NCBI RefSeq assembly: GCF_018446385.1 | Contig: NC_055991.1 | Coordinates: 116,355,794 to 116,419,793, forward strand | Direction: 5' to 3' | DNA: 64,000 nt | Source: Zingiber officinale | Lineage: Eukaryota > Streptophyta > Magnoliopsida > Zingiberales > Zingiberaceae | Shown: positions 45,826-56,249 of the stretch, one piece after another | Layout of the letters: each line of letters starts with the position of its first letter | Position numbering within the stretch: the stretch's first letter is position 1 | The notes under the pieces: generated by a model | Database searches by the model: none | What the model was told of the DNA's origin: nothing | What the model saw: the letters and a program-made list of their open reading frames with translations, nothing else | Program-made: the position numbers and the translations under genes

Positions 45826-47046
45826 CCGGCCATCCTCCTTGGTGAGAAGTGTGAGTGAATGTCAACCGTCGGGGACAGGTCTAGGAGCTAGGAGCAGGAC
45901 TGCAAACATACTGGAAACCTTCCGGAGGCCACTGCGACTTCATCGGAGCGCCTCCTGTCCCGTCAGATGATCGGCGCAGCCGGAGCACCTGTAGGCCACC
46001 TTCCCACAGTTGGGAAACAACTAGAAGCCATCCACGGAGAAGGCAAGGCAGCAACCAGACGTTACATAGTTGGATAAAGCAATAAGGACAACAGAGATAC
46101 ACAAAATACAAGGAATCCACTCAGGCAGGGCCGCCGGAGCCGGAGAAGACAGCTGGGGAACAAACCGGCAAAAGAGGGACCAGAACAGTTGCTGGGAGAA
46201 ACAGGTGGCCCAGAGATCAAAACAGACCACGGAGGTAACCGTGCACCGGGGCAGAGATGACGACTCTCAGCGAATCGGAGTAAACACTGCCGCCGCCGCC
46301 GCCGGAGAAGATGAGCTGTGGCGAAAGCATCTGACCGTTGTGAGAAGACGGAGAGCTGTTGGTGAGAGAACGGTTCACTGCTAAGTCAATTGGTGAACCA
46401 ATCAGATCACGAGAGAAGTTGACGTGGCAGCACTGGTCCAAGACTAACGTTGGAACGGGGATTTCAAATTCAAGTCAGTTGGATCGGGCTAACGGGCAAC
46501 GGATGCGGGCGCCATATGTGAGATCCAATAACCATTTAACTTACGATACTGTATGAACGGCTCAGATTACCTTAAATACAATCATTGGATCCAACGGCAA
46601 CACCAAGCCAGCAGCACTCGGTCAGCGAGTCAACGACTCAGATAAACCAACGGTAGAGATGGACTCAGCATAGATCGAACGGATGCATGTAACGTCAACA
46701 TGTTCATCCTCCTCCTTGTGTGCACTGGGTTCCTGTTCACCGTCTTCTTCGAATGAAATGTCGAGGAACGCGCCAATGACTGCGCGCCGGAAGCAGAAGC
46801 AAAGATGGGAACCCTCCCATACGGCACAGGCCTCTCCTTTGATACACGATCAGCTGCACTGAGAGCGGCGCATCACCAACAACACCAAGAGCTCTCGGTA
46901 GAGGATGCCGCCGTACTGGAAGAGAGAGGGAGAGATCAAACAACAGCAACAACTGAGCAGAACGGCACTAATGGACCGCGAATAAGGAGCCAAGGCTCAA
47001 GTGATCTTAGGCATTTATCCCCGCGTTGCGCCGGGTAGGAACACTT
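45826..47046. other. Repeat-type DNA of unassigned origin, left of the Tork element
   Basis: GC-mixed sequence with no supported gene; short frames on both strands are chance. With 51657-53119 it flanks the Tork insertion (duplication CACTT), so both pieces were once contiguous. The composition and the TATA-like end near 53084 suggest part of an older LTR element. Confidence 0.4.
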
Positions 47047-47280
47047 TGTAAGAGAAAATTGGGAGGAGGATAAGGGAACAAAGATGGACAAGTGAAATAC
47101 AATAATCTCTCACGTTTTTTCATTAAATCATAAAACATGTAGCATATTTATAAGCTACTTACATAACCCACTAACTCCACAATTCATCCTACTAACTCAA
47201 CTACTCAACTCCACTACTACCACTACTACCACTCATTGCCATCACTAACTCAATTGTTAATTTTGAGTCATTTATCAACT
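47047..47280 (-). repeat. 3' LTR of the Tork-like element
   Basis: Matches 51449-51651; contains 'actaccactactaccactcattgcc' microrepeats not fully shared by the other LTR. A purine tract (- strand 'aagggggag') adjoins at 47281-47289. Confidence 0.85.
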
Positions 47281-47452
47281 CCCCCTTGATTCAAAATTAT
47301 AAACACCAAGACGTGATCTAAAATAATAAACTTTTCTCTTGAAAGTGACTTTGTCAAGATATCCGCCCCTTGTTCATGTGTGCTGCAGTACTCCAACATA
47401 ATTTTTTTATTTGCAACTAAGTCTCGAATGAAATGTAAACGAATATTAATAT

Positions 47453-48463
47453 GATCAACAAGTTAAGTTAGGTCCTGTGTGTTTCTAACCTTGTGTCTAA
47501 GTGTGCAGGAGCTTAGGAGCACAGGTACTCGAGCGGAAGACGCAGCTAGCGAGAAGAATGGCACGCGGTGCGTCCGAGGGACGAGGTGCTGCGGAAGAGT
47601 ACCCCGGTGGATGAGAAGGAAGCGTGTGGTGGTTCCGAGGGACGAAAGCCGGACCGGAAGATTACTCGAGGAGCAAGAAACGCAGCTAGCGAGAAGGTCA
47701 GCACGGGGTGCGACCGAGGGACGAAGACTGCAGATGAGTACGCTGGTGGATGAGAAGGAAACACGCGGCGATTCCGAGGGACGAGAAGCCGGAGCGGAAG
47801 GCTGCTCGAGAAGACCGGAAGTTAGGTTCGGGTGAGCCCTTTTTCGGATGGCAGAGATCACCCAAGTGAGCGGATCCGGAGTAGAAGACCCGGACTGAGG
47901 CGGACCGAACCGGAGCAAAGGTCCCGATGGAGAAAAGTCAACATCTGTTGACTTGGGGGTCCATGGCGCCCGGAACAGTCCGGGGCGCCCGGAACAGTCC
48001 GGGGCGCCCGGACCATCCTGGGGCGCCCGGAACCCCTCCGGGCGCCCGGACTAGGATGTTTGACTAGAACGCGTCTAATGCGTTCTGAACATTGGGGGAT
48101 AAAGTTTTATCCCCCCAGGGCACCCGGAACCCTTCAGGGCGCCCCGGCCAAGGTTATAAATATAGCCTTGGTCCAGAAGCTTTTCAACGAACTCAAGATT
48201 TGTAATTCCAACGCTTGTATGCTTTAGAGTTGTAGTTGAGCTTCTGATTCTGCGCGTCAACGTTGTAAGAGGCTTCTCCGCCTGAAGGAGATTGATAGTG
48301 AGCTTTTTCCTTGGATTAATAACCACATCGGTTGTAACCAAGTAAATATTTGTGTCTCTTACTTTTAGTTTATTTTGTCGATCGCTTTTATATTAATGCA
48401 AGTGTTAGCTTAAGAGTTCGAGGAAGGGTTGTTTGTTTTTAACTTTTACAGGGCTATCCAACA
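47453..48463 (+). mobile_element. LTR fragment inserted in the Tork-like element
   Basis: It ends '...gggctatccaaca' at 48463, an LTR-type CCAACA end, while its 5' TGTTGG end is missing. It contains two copies of a roughly 150-bp unit ('gacgcagctagcgagaag' ... 'ggtggatgagaagga' ... 'gagggacga') at 47536-47820 and a GGGCGCCCGGA array at 47965-48055. It is related in style to the SIRE-like LTRs. The left border is approximate, and no target duplication was found. Confidence 0.55.
47965..48150. repeat. GGGCGCCCGGA palindrome array
   Basis: At least five 'gggcgcccgga' boxes at 10-20 bp spacing, each built on the palindrome GGGCGCCC, with two looser boxes near 48117-48148. They allow alternative GC-rich hairpins. 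Confidence 0.8.
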
Positions 48464-48490
48464 ACCCCCTCATAACTGACTGCAACGGTC

Positions 48491-48991
48491 CTACACAATC
48501 TTGCTATACCATGCCTGTGGGGCTTGTTTTAACCCATAAAGTGTCTTTCTCAATTTATACACCTTCGTCTCTTTGCCTTCAATTATAAAATCTTCTAGTT
48601 GATCTACATAAACTTCTTCTTTCAAATCGTCATTCAGAAATGCAGATTTAACATCAAATTGATAAACAGGCCAATGCATTTGTGCAGCTAATGCTAGGAC
48701 AATTCTCACAGTTTTAAATCTAGCAACTGGAGAAAAGGTTTCTTCGAAATCAATACCTTGTTGTTGTGAATACCCTTTTGCAACAAGTCGAGCTTTGTAG
48801 TTTTGAATGGTTCCATCGGTATGATATTTTGTTTTAAACACCCACTTAAGACCAATCACATTCTTGCCTTCGGGTAGATCTACCATCTCCCATGTTTCAT
48901 TTTTATGGATTGTAATTAACTCTTCTTTCATTGTATTCCTCCATTCCTCTTTTGTTACTGCTTCTTCAAAGGTTGTAGAATCTGTAACCAA
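48491..48991 (-). pseudogene. Tork reverse transcriptase, N-terminal half (fossil)
   Basis: '[18 protein letters not shown]', '[20 protein letters not shown]', '[19 protein letters not shown]', '[19 protein letters not shown]' and '[15 protein letters not shown]' are the classic Copia reverse transcriptase segments. The RNase H end 'HINIRLHFIRD' with 'EYCSTHEQGADILTK' is found at about 47300-47455. Confidence 0.85.
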
Positions 48992-49327
48992 AAGAGCAAA
49001 TTACCTTGACTCATATATTTCTCTTAAAGATCTAACCTTTGCTGGAGGTGCTTCATCAGAAGATTCTTGTAAGGAGGATGAACTGCTACTTCTTGAATTT
49101 GATGGTGATGGAGCTGGTGATTCCAAAGGAGATGATTCAACACCTTCTGTTGTTGGAGTTCTATCCTCTATTGGAATGTGAATTTGAGTCTCTTCTTCCT
49201 GTGTATTCCAATTTCACTTTGAATTTTCATCAAAACCTACATCTCTCCTTATAATTAATTTGCCAATAAGAGGAGTATATAATCGATATGCTTTTGATTG
49301 ATTGCAATATCCAACAAATATGTATTT

Positions 49328-49870
49328 TTAAGATTTCTTCTCAAGTTTATGACGAAACTGAGAGTTAATCAAGGCATATGCAATACAACCAAAAATTCTT
49401 AAGTGATTTACCGATGATTTTCTACCTCGCCATGCTTTATATGGTGTTTGATTTAAAATGTCCCTTATTGGAGAAATATTCAGAAAGTAAACTAATGTGG
49501 CCACTGCTTCAGCCCATAAAATATTTGGAAGTCCTCTGATATTCAACAAACTTCTAGCCATTTCTACAACGGTTCAATTTTTCCATTCGGCAACACCATT
49601 TTGCTCCGGTGTATAAGGCGTTGTTAATTCCCTGTGAATACCATGTTCTTCACAAAATTTACTAAATTCTTTAGATAAGAACTCACCTCCTCGATCTGTA
49701 CGAAGAGTCTTTATTAAAGTATCATTCTGCTTTTCCACAAGCACCTTGAATTTTCTGAAATTTTTAAAAGTCTCTGACTTGCCTGCTAGAAAATATACCC
49801 AACTCATCCGACTAAAATCATCAGTAAACATTAAAAAATATTTACTCCCACCAAATGATGTAGTTCTCAT
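49328..49870 (-). pseudogene. Tork integrase core (fossil)
   Basis: 'FLMFTDDFSRMSWVYFL', 'LRTDRGGEFLSKEF' and 'TPYTPEQNGVAEWKN' mark the integrase core. The next segment, 'ARSLLNIRGLPNILWAEAV' and 'HLRIFGCIAYAL', is the region between the core and reverse transcriptase. Confidence 0.8.
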
Positions 49871-50005
49871 AGGACCACATAAATTAGCGTGAATTAGCTC
49901 AAGGCATTCTGAAGCTCTCCATGATTGCCCACTTGGAAAAGACTTCCTTGTTTGTTTTCCATAAATACATCCTTCACATAAACCAAGAGAACTAATTTGA
50001 GGTAA

Positions 50006-50551
50006 TCAAAAAACCCTACCTTTCTGATTTAAAAGTTGCATGCCTTTGATGTTGAGATGCCCATATCTCAAGTGCCACATCTTGGATTCATTATCTTCGC
50101 TAGCAATAAAAGCTTGGTTTCCCACATTAGAGATCTTCAGTGGAAATATCTTATTTTCTGTCATTTGCACGCTAACAATAGACTTTCCAGAATCTTTATA
50201 AGAAATAACACAAGCTCCGTTATCAAATACAATAGCATAGCCACCCATCATCAATTGTCCAAGACTTAACAAACTATGTACCAAACTAGGAACAAAATAG
50301 ACATTGTAAAGCAATTTTACTTTACCATCGCTAGTCTCCACGGTAATTGTGCCTTTGCCTTTGACTTGTATCCGCTTATTATCTCCAAGTCTTACTAGCA
50401 TCTTCTGTGATTCATCAAGCTCTTTAAATAATGACTTATTTCCAGTCATGTGATTTGAACATCCACTATCCAAAAACCAAATATCAGTTTGAACTTTGTT
50501 AGAATGAGAATGAATCATAAATAACTTACTTTCCTCATTTTCTTCTTTCAC
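50006..50551 (-). pseudogene. Tork protease and integrase N-terminus (fossil)
   Basis: 'WFLDSGCSNHMTGNKSLF' is the Copia protease active site; 'MWHLRYGHLNIKGMQLL' is the GAG-pre-integrase segment. A zinc-knuckle remnant (CYGCKRFGHIKA) lies just upstream near 50560-50625. Confidence 0.8.
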
Positions 50552-50927
50552 ATAGTTTGCTTGTGAGTCATTTATGCCATTTGCCTTTATATGCCCAAAT
50601 CTTTTGCAGCCATAACACTGAATGGAATTTTTATTCCATTTTTGATCACCGTTAAATTGCTTCTCTTGTCCATTAAAATGGTTTCTTCCTCTACCATGCC
50701 CTCTACCACGAAAACCTCCTCTTCCACGGCCTCTGCCAGTGAAGTCTTCCTTTTTTTCTATCTCCCCTTCACATGAGAAGCTTGAAATGCCTTTTCTTCA
50801 TCCTTCTCAACGGATCTATTTCACCTTGCCTTATGAGCTTACAAAGAACTCATTAGTTCATCAAAAGATAAAATCAAGAGATCTTTTGCCTCCTCGATCG
50901 CAGTTACTGTGTAATCATATTTAGGAG

Positions 50928-51404
50928 TCAAACTTCGCAAAACTTCGAAACAATAATTGCATCAGTGATCTTTTCTCCATAAGATCTCATTTGACTGATA
51001 ATCGAAATTACTCTAGATAAAAAGTCTTGTAAAGTTTCATTACCTTTCATAAGCAAAGCCTCAAACTCACTTCTGAGAGTTTGGAGTTTCACTGCTATCA
51101 CCTTGGAGGAGCCTTGGAATTCTTTTTGCAATATTTCCCATGCTTCTTTGGAAAATGAGGCAATTGCAATTCTTGAGAAAATCGTCTCATGTACTGGTTG
51201 TTGAAGAATGAACAGTGCCTTCGAATCTTTCTTTCTGTTCTCCTTCAATAGACCTTTATCGGCATCCTCGTCGTCAAAGTCTTTCTCTACTAAATCCCAA
51301 AGATCTTGAGATCTAAATAGAGTCTTCATTTTGATACTCCAAAATTCGTAGCACTCTCCTTTGAAAATGGGGATGAGGAGTTGAGAAACTCCGTTGATTG
51401 CCAT
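50928..51404 (-). pseudogene. Tork gag (fossil)
   Basis: Starts MAINGVSQLLIPIFKGECY; 'FWSIKMKTLFRSQDLWDLVE' and 'LQTLRSEFEALLMKGNETL' then 'DFLSRVISIISQMRSYGE' are the DUF4219/Retrotran_gag_2 core. Confidence 0.8.
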
Positions 51405-51435
51405 TGCGAGAAAACTAGGACACGTCAAACTCGGC

Positions 51436-51448
51436 GCTCTGATACCAC
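51436..51448 (-). promoter_or_regulatory. Primer-binding site of the Tork-like element
   Basis: On the - strand GTGGTATCAGAGC follows the LTR end directly, the initiator tRNA-Met type. Confidence 0.8.
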
Positions 51449-51651
51449 TGTTATAAAAATTGGGAGGAGGATAAGGGGACAAAGATGGACAAGTGAAACA
51501 CAATAATCTCTCATGCTTTTTCATTAAATTATAAAACATGTAGCCTATTTATAAGCTACCTACATAACCCACTAACTCAATTACTCTACCCCACTACTAC
51601 CACTCATTGCCACCACTAACTCAATTGTTAATTTTGAGTCATTTATCAACA
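51449..51651 (-). repeat. 5' LTR of the Tork-like element
   Basis: 203 bp matching 47047-47280, next to the primer site and ending at the CACTT duplication. 'ctatttataagc' supplies a TATA region on one strand. Confidence 0.85.
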
Positions 51652-51963
51652 CACTTTTCGTGGCGCCGGATAAAGGAAAACAAATTTATGAAGAGAACAA
51701 CCAAATCCAGGCACCGTAGGAACTGATCGGGAAGGATGCTCGCCAAAGGGAATCACATGTGAAGCAAGGGCAGTCAGCAGAGGAGAAGGGGGCGGGAAGA
51801 CCACCACAAGCCGCAAAATAGCGCCGCTGGGTTGACCTATTCACCCGGAACAGAGCATGCTCGGAGGACACAACACTGAGAAGAATAGAACAGCTCGAAT
51901 GCGACACTACACTCACAATGGATAATGATACGGTGCATGATAGTAGGGTCGGATAGCTGACGT

Positions 51964-52107
51964 GGTCGGAAGTCAAGCTCACGGGGTGGTCAGAAGTCAA
52001 GCCCACGAGGCAGTCAAAAGTCAAGTTCACGTGGTGGTCAGCAGTCAAGCCTACATGGTGGTTAAAAGTCTAGCCTACGTGGAGGTCAAAAGTCTGACCT
52101 ACGTAAG
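51964..52107. repeat. Six tandem copies of a 24-bp unit
   Basis: Degenerate unit 'ggtcaaaagtcaagcctacgtggt'-like; six copies keep exact 24-bp spacing. It is open in one frame as an 8-residue repeat, but without other support for coding. Confidence 0.8.
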
Positions 52108-52206
52108 GGTCAAAGGTTCAGGTTATAGGGTGGTCCTGGTCGGGCACAAGTGGCATTCCGGAGTTAGGCCTACATATCGAGTAGGAACTTGGAAGGTAGG
52201 ACATAC

Positions 52207-52558
52207 AGGTCAGGACTTATAGACTTGCGGAATAGGATACACGGACCAAGGTGTACAGGTCGGGATATGCAAACTAAGGATTATAGGTCAGGACTTATAG
52301 ACTTGCGAAATAGGATACATGAATCAAGGCGTACAGGTCGGGATATGCAAACCAAGGATTACAGGTCAGAACTTATAGACTTATGGAACATGATACACGG
52401 ACCAAGGCGTACAGGTCGGGATATGCAAACCAAGGATTACAGGTTAAGACTTATAGATTTGTGGAACAGGATACACGGACCAAGGCATACAGGTCAGGAC
52501 TTATAGACTTGTGGAACAGGATACACGGACCAAGGTGTACAGGTCGGGATATGTTGAA
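52207..52558. repeat. 78-bp tandem repeat
   Basis: Unit starts recur at 52207, 52285, 52363 and 52441 (exact 78-bp steps); a 50-bp shortened unit leads to another start at 52491. The unit holds 'caggacttatagacttg', 'aggatacacggaccaagg' and 'gtacaggtcgggatatg'. Open frames here are a by-product of a unit length divisible by three. Confidence 0.9.
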
Positions 52559-52786
52559 TAAGGCTCACAGGTTAGGATTTACGGGACGAGACTTAAGGAA
52601 CGACAAGCGAAGGCCTAGATTGGTAGGGCGGTAGGTGCAGGTCTGGATATTTCGGGATAGACCAGGTAGCAAATGAAGGGCTGAGCATACAGATCTGAAT
52701 TTACAGGGCGACAAACACAAGCTAGGGAATGTACCAGGAAATGCGCCGGGGAATGCAGGTCTGTGTCCACAAGTCCAGATGTGTAG

Positions 52787-52874
52787 GTACGAGGATCCAG
52801 TTCAGGGTTAACAGATTGGGGCCAGTGCACGTACGAGGATCCAGTTCAGGGTTAACAGACCGGGGCCGGTGCAC
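52787..52874. repeat. 44-bp direct duplication
   Basis: Two copies start at 52787 and 52831, each 'gtacgaggatccagttcagg' followed by 'gttaacaga' and 'ggggcc'. Only four positions differ by eye. Confidence 0.9.
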
Positions 52875-53259
52875 ACTATACGACAACCGAGCCAGAGAAT
52901 CGTAATAGCTTGTCGGAGAATAATTGCTGCATGTCAGGGAATATGCTAACGGTCTAGGGCTCATTGCACATTGATCCCTCCCTAAACCTATAAGAAGAGG
53001 CCACGTGTCATTCACCGCCAGACAAATCTTGACACCAAACATTTCCTGACACCCGTCAGACTCCAGAAGTGCCCACCGCCATATAAAAAGAGAGGCTTTG
53101 TCTCTATGCAGGTATGCTCTGTTGGTGCAGGAAGCATCCGACGATCGAACCTAAGTTTTGATAATGGCAAAAGATTCAAAGTTAAGGTTATGTTGTGATC
53201 TAACAAGTCTGTTTAAGTGTTTCAGGAAAAGTCCTAGCTGTGGTTAGGCAAGTGAAAAC

Positions 53260-53425
53260 CCTAGGGGGTAGTAACCCTAGGTCATAGGGGGTGGTAACCC
53301 TATGCGGAAAATCTTGGTGGGTCGAGTGCTTCAGGCAAAAGTCCTAGGGGGGGTAACCCTAGGTGGAAAGTCCTGGTGTCGCGAACCAGGTGAAAGACTG
53401 GACCAGCCGGGAAGCGGACGTCCAG
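53260..53425. repeat. Series of short hairpins with differing stems in the SIRE-like LTR
   Basis: CCTAGGG/CCCTAGG (53260, 53275), CATAGGG/CCCTATG (53283, 53298), CCTAGGG/CCCTAGG (53343, 53357), CCTGGT/ACCAGG (53372, 53385) and CTGGAC/GTCCAG (53398, 53420). The first three share a 'ggtrgtaa'-like loop. Confidence 0.8.
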
Positions 53426-53712
53426 CAGAAAGTCTGGAAGCATCGAGCACCGAGTAAAAGTCCAGTCAATCTGGAGGATCGCACTGGCAACAGGTAAATC
53501 TCCTGAGTGGAGTAGGTGAGGACGCGTTCCCCGTAGAGGGAACAGTAGGCGTCGGGTTGACCTAGGGTTTTCGGTCGGAAATCTGAAAATCGGGAGACTG
53601 TCAAACTTTAATTCATTATTATTATTGTGCACTAACTCGGTGTTGCAGGTACTTTGGACTAACGCATCTTGCAGGTACCAAAAAACACAAGCTAAGCTCG
53701 GATGTATAGTGT

Positions 53713-53930
53713 CCGAGGCGCCTCCATGGGGCGTGGAGGCGCCTCGGGTGCGAGCCAGCTTCTGCCAGCGCAGCTCAGTGGAGGCGCCTTGGACCGGGCT
53801 TTGAAGGCGCCTTGGAGAGCACAGAAGGTGCCTTGAAGGGATAAGTCACAACCAGTTCAGGCTTGATCCACGCGGGCGACTCGGCCATCCTAGAGGCGCC
53901 TTGGATAGCTTTCAAGGCGCCTTGAACACC
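53713..53930. repeat. GGCGCC hairpins in the SIRE-like LTR
   Basis: CCGAGGCGCCTCCA and its exact reverse complement TGGAGGCGCCTCGG lie at 53713 and 53734 with a 7-base loop. Further 'aaggcgccttgga' boxes follow to about 53930. Confidence 0.85.
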
Positions 53931-54338
53931 CTTTATAAGCAGCACTCGACCAGCAGCTCTGTACAACTGCTCCTAAGCGATTCTCTTATGACAAGCTGCA
54001 AACTCAATGACCCCGAAGTGTTGTAGCAACATCCCGACGACCCGGAGCTCCAAATTCACTATTTTTTAAGTGTTGTCAGTATACTTTAACTTCTGTTTAT
54101 TGTACTTAATTTGTAGTATTTTCGAACTTATAGTTGTTGCCCACCGAAAGTGATCAACGACCGCGGGCCTTCGAGTAGGAGTCAAGAGAGGCTCCGAACG
54201 AAGTAACCTCTCGTGTCTTCTGTGTGTTTGTGCATTTTACTATTTCCGCTGCTTTATAACTCGATAGTTTTACGAATCCGTGAACGAAATAGCCACGAGC
54301 GCTATTCACCCCCCCTCTAGCGTATCTCGATCCAACAA

Positions 54339-54352
54339 TTGGTATCAGAGCG
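54339..54352 (+). promoter_or_regulatory. Primer-binding site of the SIRE-like element
   Basis: TTGGTATCAGAGCG lies one base after the LTR end CCAACA, the initiator tRNA-Met type. Confidence 0.8.
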
Positions 54353-54590
54353 GGGCCGTTTTGAATCAGTGCAACCATTATTCAAAATATTTTTTTCGTG
54401 GTATTTTCAGATTTTTCGAAGTCAAATTAGAATTAGCTTAATAGCTACATTCTAATTGTTTTATCGAATCAGTTTTGCTCGAGGTTGGTACAATACCACT
54501 CAAACTCGTTTTCCCTTCTTTCTCTCGCACTACTAATCCAAGACCCAGTCTTGGAACCAGTTTTATTGTTTTTGTCATTCAGGATATTAA

Positions 54591-55697
54591 ATGGCCCAAC
54601 AAGAAGGTTTCAGCACCGTTCGCCCCCCACTTTTTTCCAGAGAAGACTTCGGATATTGGAAGGGGCAAATGGAAACCTTCCTCAAGACACAATTCGACAC
54701 GTGGATGATAATCAAGACCGAACTATAACTGCCATCCGACGAAGACGGCAAGCCAACACCCTGCGAAAAATGGGAACCGTCCCTAATCAAGAAGGTGGAA
54801 GCTGATGCCAGAGCAACCTACACCCTCCAATGCGGACTGACCAAGGAGGAACTCAACAGAGTTGGACCATTCTCCAGCGCAAAAGAGCTTTGGGAGAAGC
54901 TGATCGAACTCCACAAGGGAACCTCCAACACAAAAGTAAGTAAACGTGATTTGTTGCTTAATAAATTGTATAACCTAAAAATGCAGGAAGATGAGACGGC
55001 CTGTCAACTCCACACACGTATACAAGACATCCTCAACTCCCTCCACGCAATTGGTCAAAAGGTCGAGAATAGGGACATCATAAAGTATGCACTCAACTCT
55101 TTTCCTAGGAGTACATTGTGGGCATCAATGGTAGATGCCTACAAAGTCTCCAAAGATTTATCTTCAATTAGATTAGACGAGCTATTTTCAGAATTCGAAC
55201 TTCATGAGCAGACTAATACACAGCCTTCCGAGAAAGGAACTGCTTTGCTTGCAGGTACCGGTGGAGCTCGCAAATCAAGATCACGACGAAGAACCGAATA
55301 GGAGTCGGAAGCAGAAACCGACTCAGAAGAACAAGACAATGAACTAACCATTGAACTCATGAATCTTGTGAAAAGACTCTACAAGAAGAAGAAAGGCTTC
55401 AACAAGAGGGACCTAAAGAAGGCAGTCCAATCCAAGGAGGCCCAACCGAATTCTAAGGTAAAATTTAAGGTGATCTGCTACGGATGCAACCAGAAGGGGC
55501 ACATCAAGGCCAACTGCCCTAACCAAAAGGAAGCCAAGAAGCAGAGAAGGAAGAAGGCCCTGAAGGCAACATGGGATGAATCTTCCTCAGAAGACGACGA
55601 TGACGAACTCGATCAGACGAGTTTACTAGCGCTGATGGCCCGGGACCAAATCAACCTGTCCGAGAGTGAAAGCAAGTCGGAGGCCGAGTCCGAGTGA
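54591..55697 (+). pseudogene. SIRE-like gag with zinc knuckle (fossil)
   Basis: Starts MAQQEGFSTVRPPLFSRED. 'FGYWKGQMETFLKTQFDTW', 'AKELWEKLIELHKGTSN' and 'LKMQEDETACQLHTRIQDIL' form the gag core, and CYGCNQKGHIKANC near 55473-55515 is the CX2CX4HX4C knuckle. An acidic Ser/Glu tail follows. Confidence 0.8.
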
Positions 55698-55775
55698 AGC
55701 CACGGATCCGTATCCGTTTCCGAAGGGTCCGATCCCTCTGTAAGTATCTCTCGACTCAATAATTTAGTTAATTAT

Positions 55776-56171
55776 TTGTTACGAAAATTAGCTAAATCAA
55801 ACCTTAGAGTCAAGTCACTTCTAAAGGAAGTAGAAGTCCTTAAAGAAATGACTAACTCTGAATCTTTGACTGAACCGGTTCAGACTGGAAACTCAACTCA
55901 AGTCCAAAAACTTGTAGAAGAGAATTCCAGCCAGAAAATTCAAGTCAAGGATTTGGAGAAAACACTAGAACGGTTTTCTTTAGGTTCCAAGAATCTTGAC
56001 CTAATTCTTAAGACACAAAGAGCCGTTTACAATAGAATTGGTCTAGGATTTAAACCAAAGAAAAAATATAAATCTTATTTATCTCTTGTACAAAGAGCAA
56101 ATAGAAAAATAGTCCAAGCATGGGTCCCTAAGTCCAAATTGATTAATCAAGTTGGACTTGGTCAATATTGA
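55776..56171 (+). pseudogene. SIRE-like linker with coiled coil (fossil)
   Basis: 'LLKEVEVLKEMTNSESL' and 'QKLVEENSSQKIQVKDLEK' are heptad-like. 'LGSKNLDLILKTQRAVYNRIGLGF' is the 'L.....R...GLG' segment common to SIRE polyproteins between gag and protease. Confidence 0.7.
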
Positions 56172-56249
56172 ATCCCGAAGGATCAAATACACTACCTCGA
56201 TAGACCATATCGAGGTTATGATCCAGGGGGAGCAAAAAGAAAGACGATA

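Larger units (their letters stand above)
47047..51651 (-). mobile_element. Copia LTR element, Tork-like
   Basis: Flanked by perfect CACTT duplications (47042-47046 and 51652-51656) with two LTRs, primer site and polypurine tract. On the - strand the order is gag, zinc knuckle, protease, integrase, reverse transcriptase start and RNase H end. The middle of the polymerase region is replaced by a foreign LTR fragment at about 47453-48463. It is a broken fossil with several breaks. The LTRs differ by indels (234 versus 203 bp) and substitutions, so it is not recent. Confidence 0.9.
51657..53119. other. Repeat-type DNA of unassigned origin with three tandem arrays
   Basis: Continuation of the 45826-47046 sequence. 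It holds the 24-bp, 78-bp and 44-bp arrays listed separately. Near its end 'ccatataaaaagagagg' (53081-53097) looks like a TATA region, as in the U3 of an LTR. No gene is supported. Confidence 0.4.
53120..54337 (+). repeat. 5' LTR of the SIRE-like element
   Basis: 1218 bp, TGTTGGTGCAGG...CGATCCAACA. It contains the hairpin series at 53260-53425 and the GGCGCC hairpins at 53713-53930. Confidence 0.85.

Noticed and set aside
47479-47918. Overlapping open frames on both strands
   Set aside because: Both strands of a GC-rich direct repeat in an LTR fragment; no motif or conserved start.
52189-52634. Long repetitive open frames over the 78-bp array
   Set aside because: Unit length divisible by three keeps frames open by chance; composition is not protein-like.
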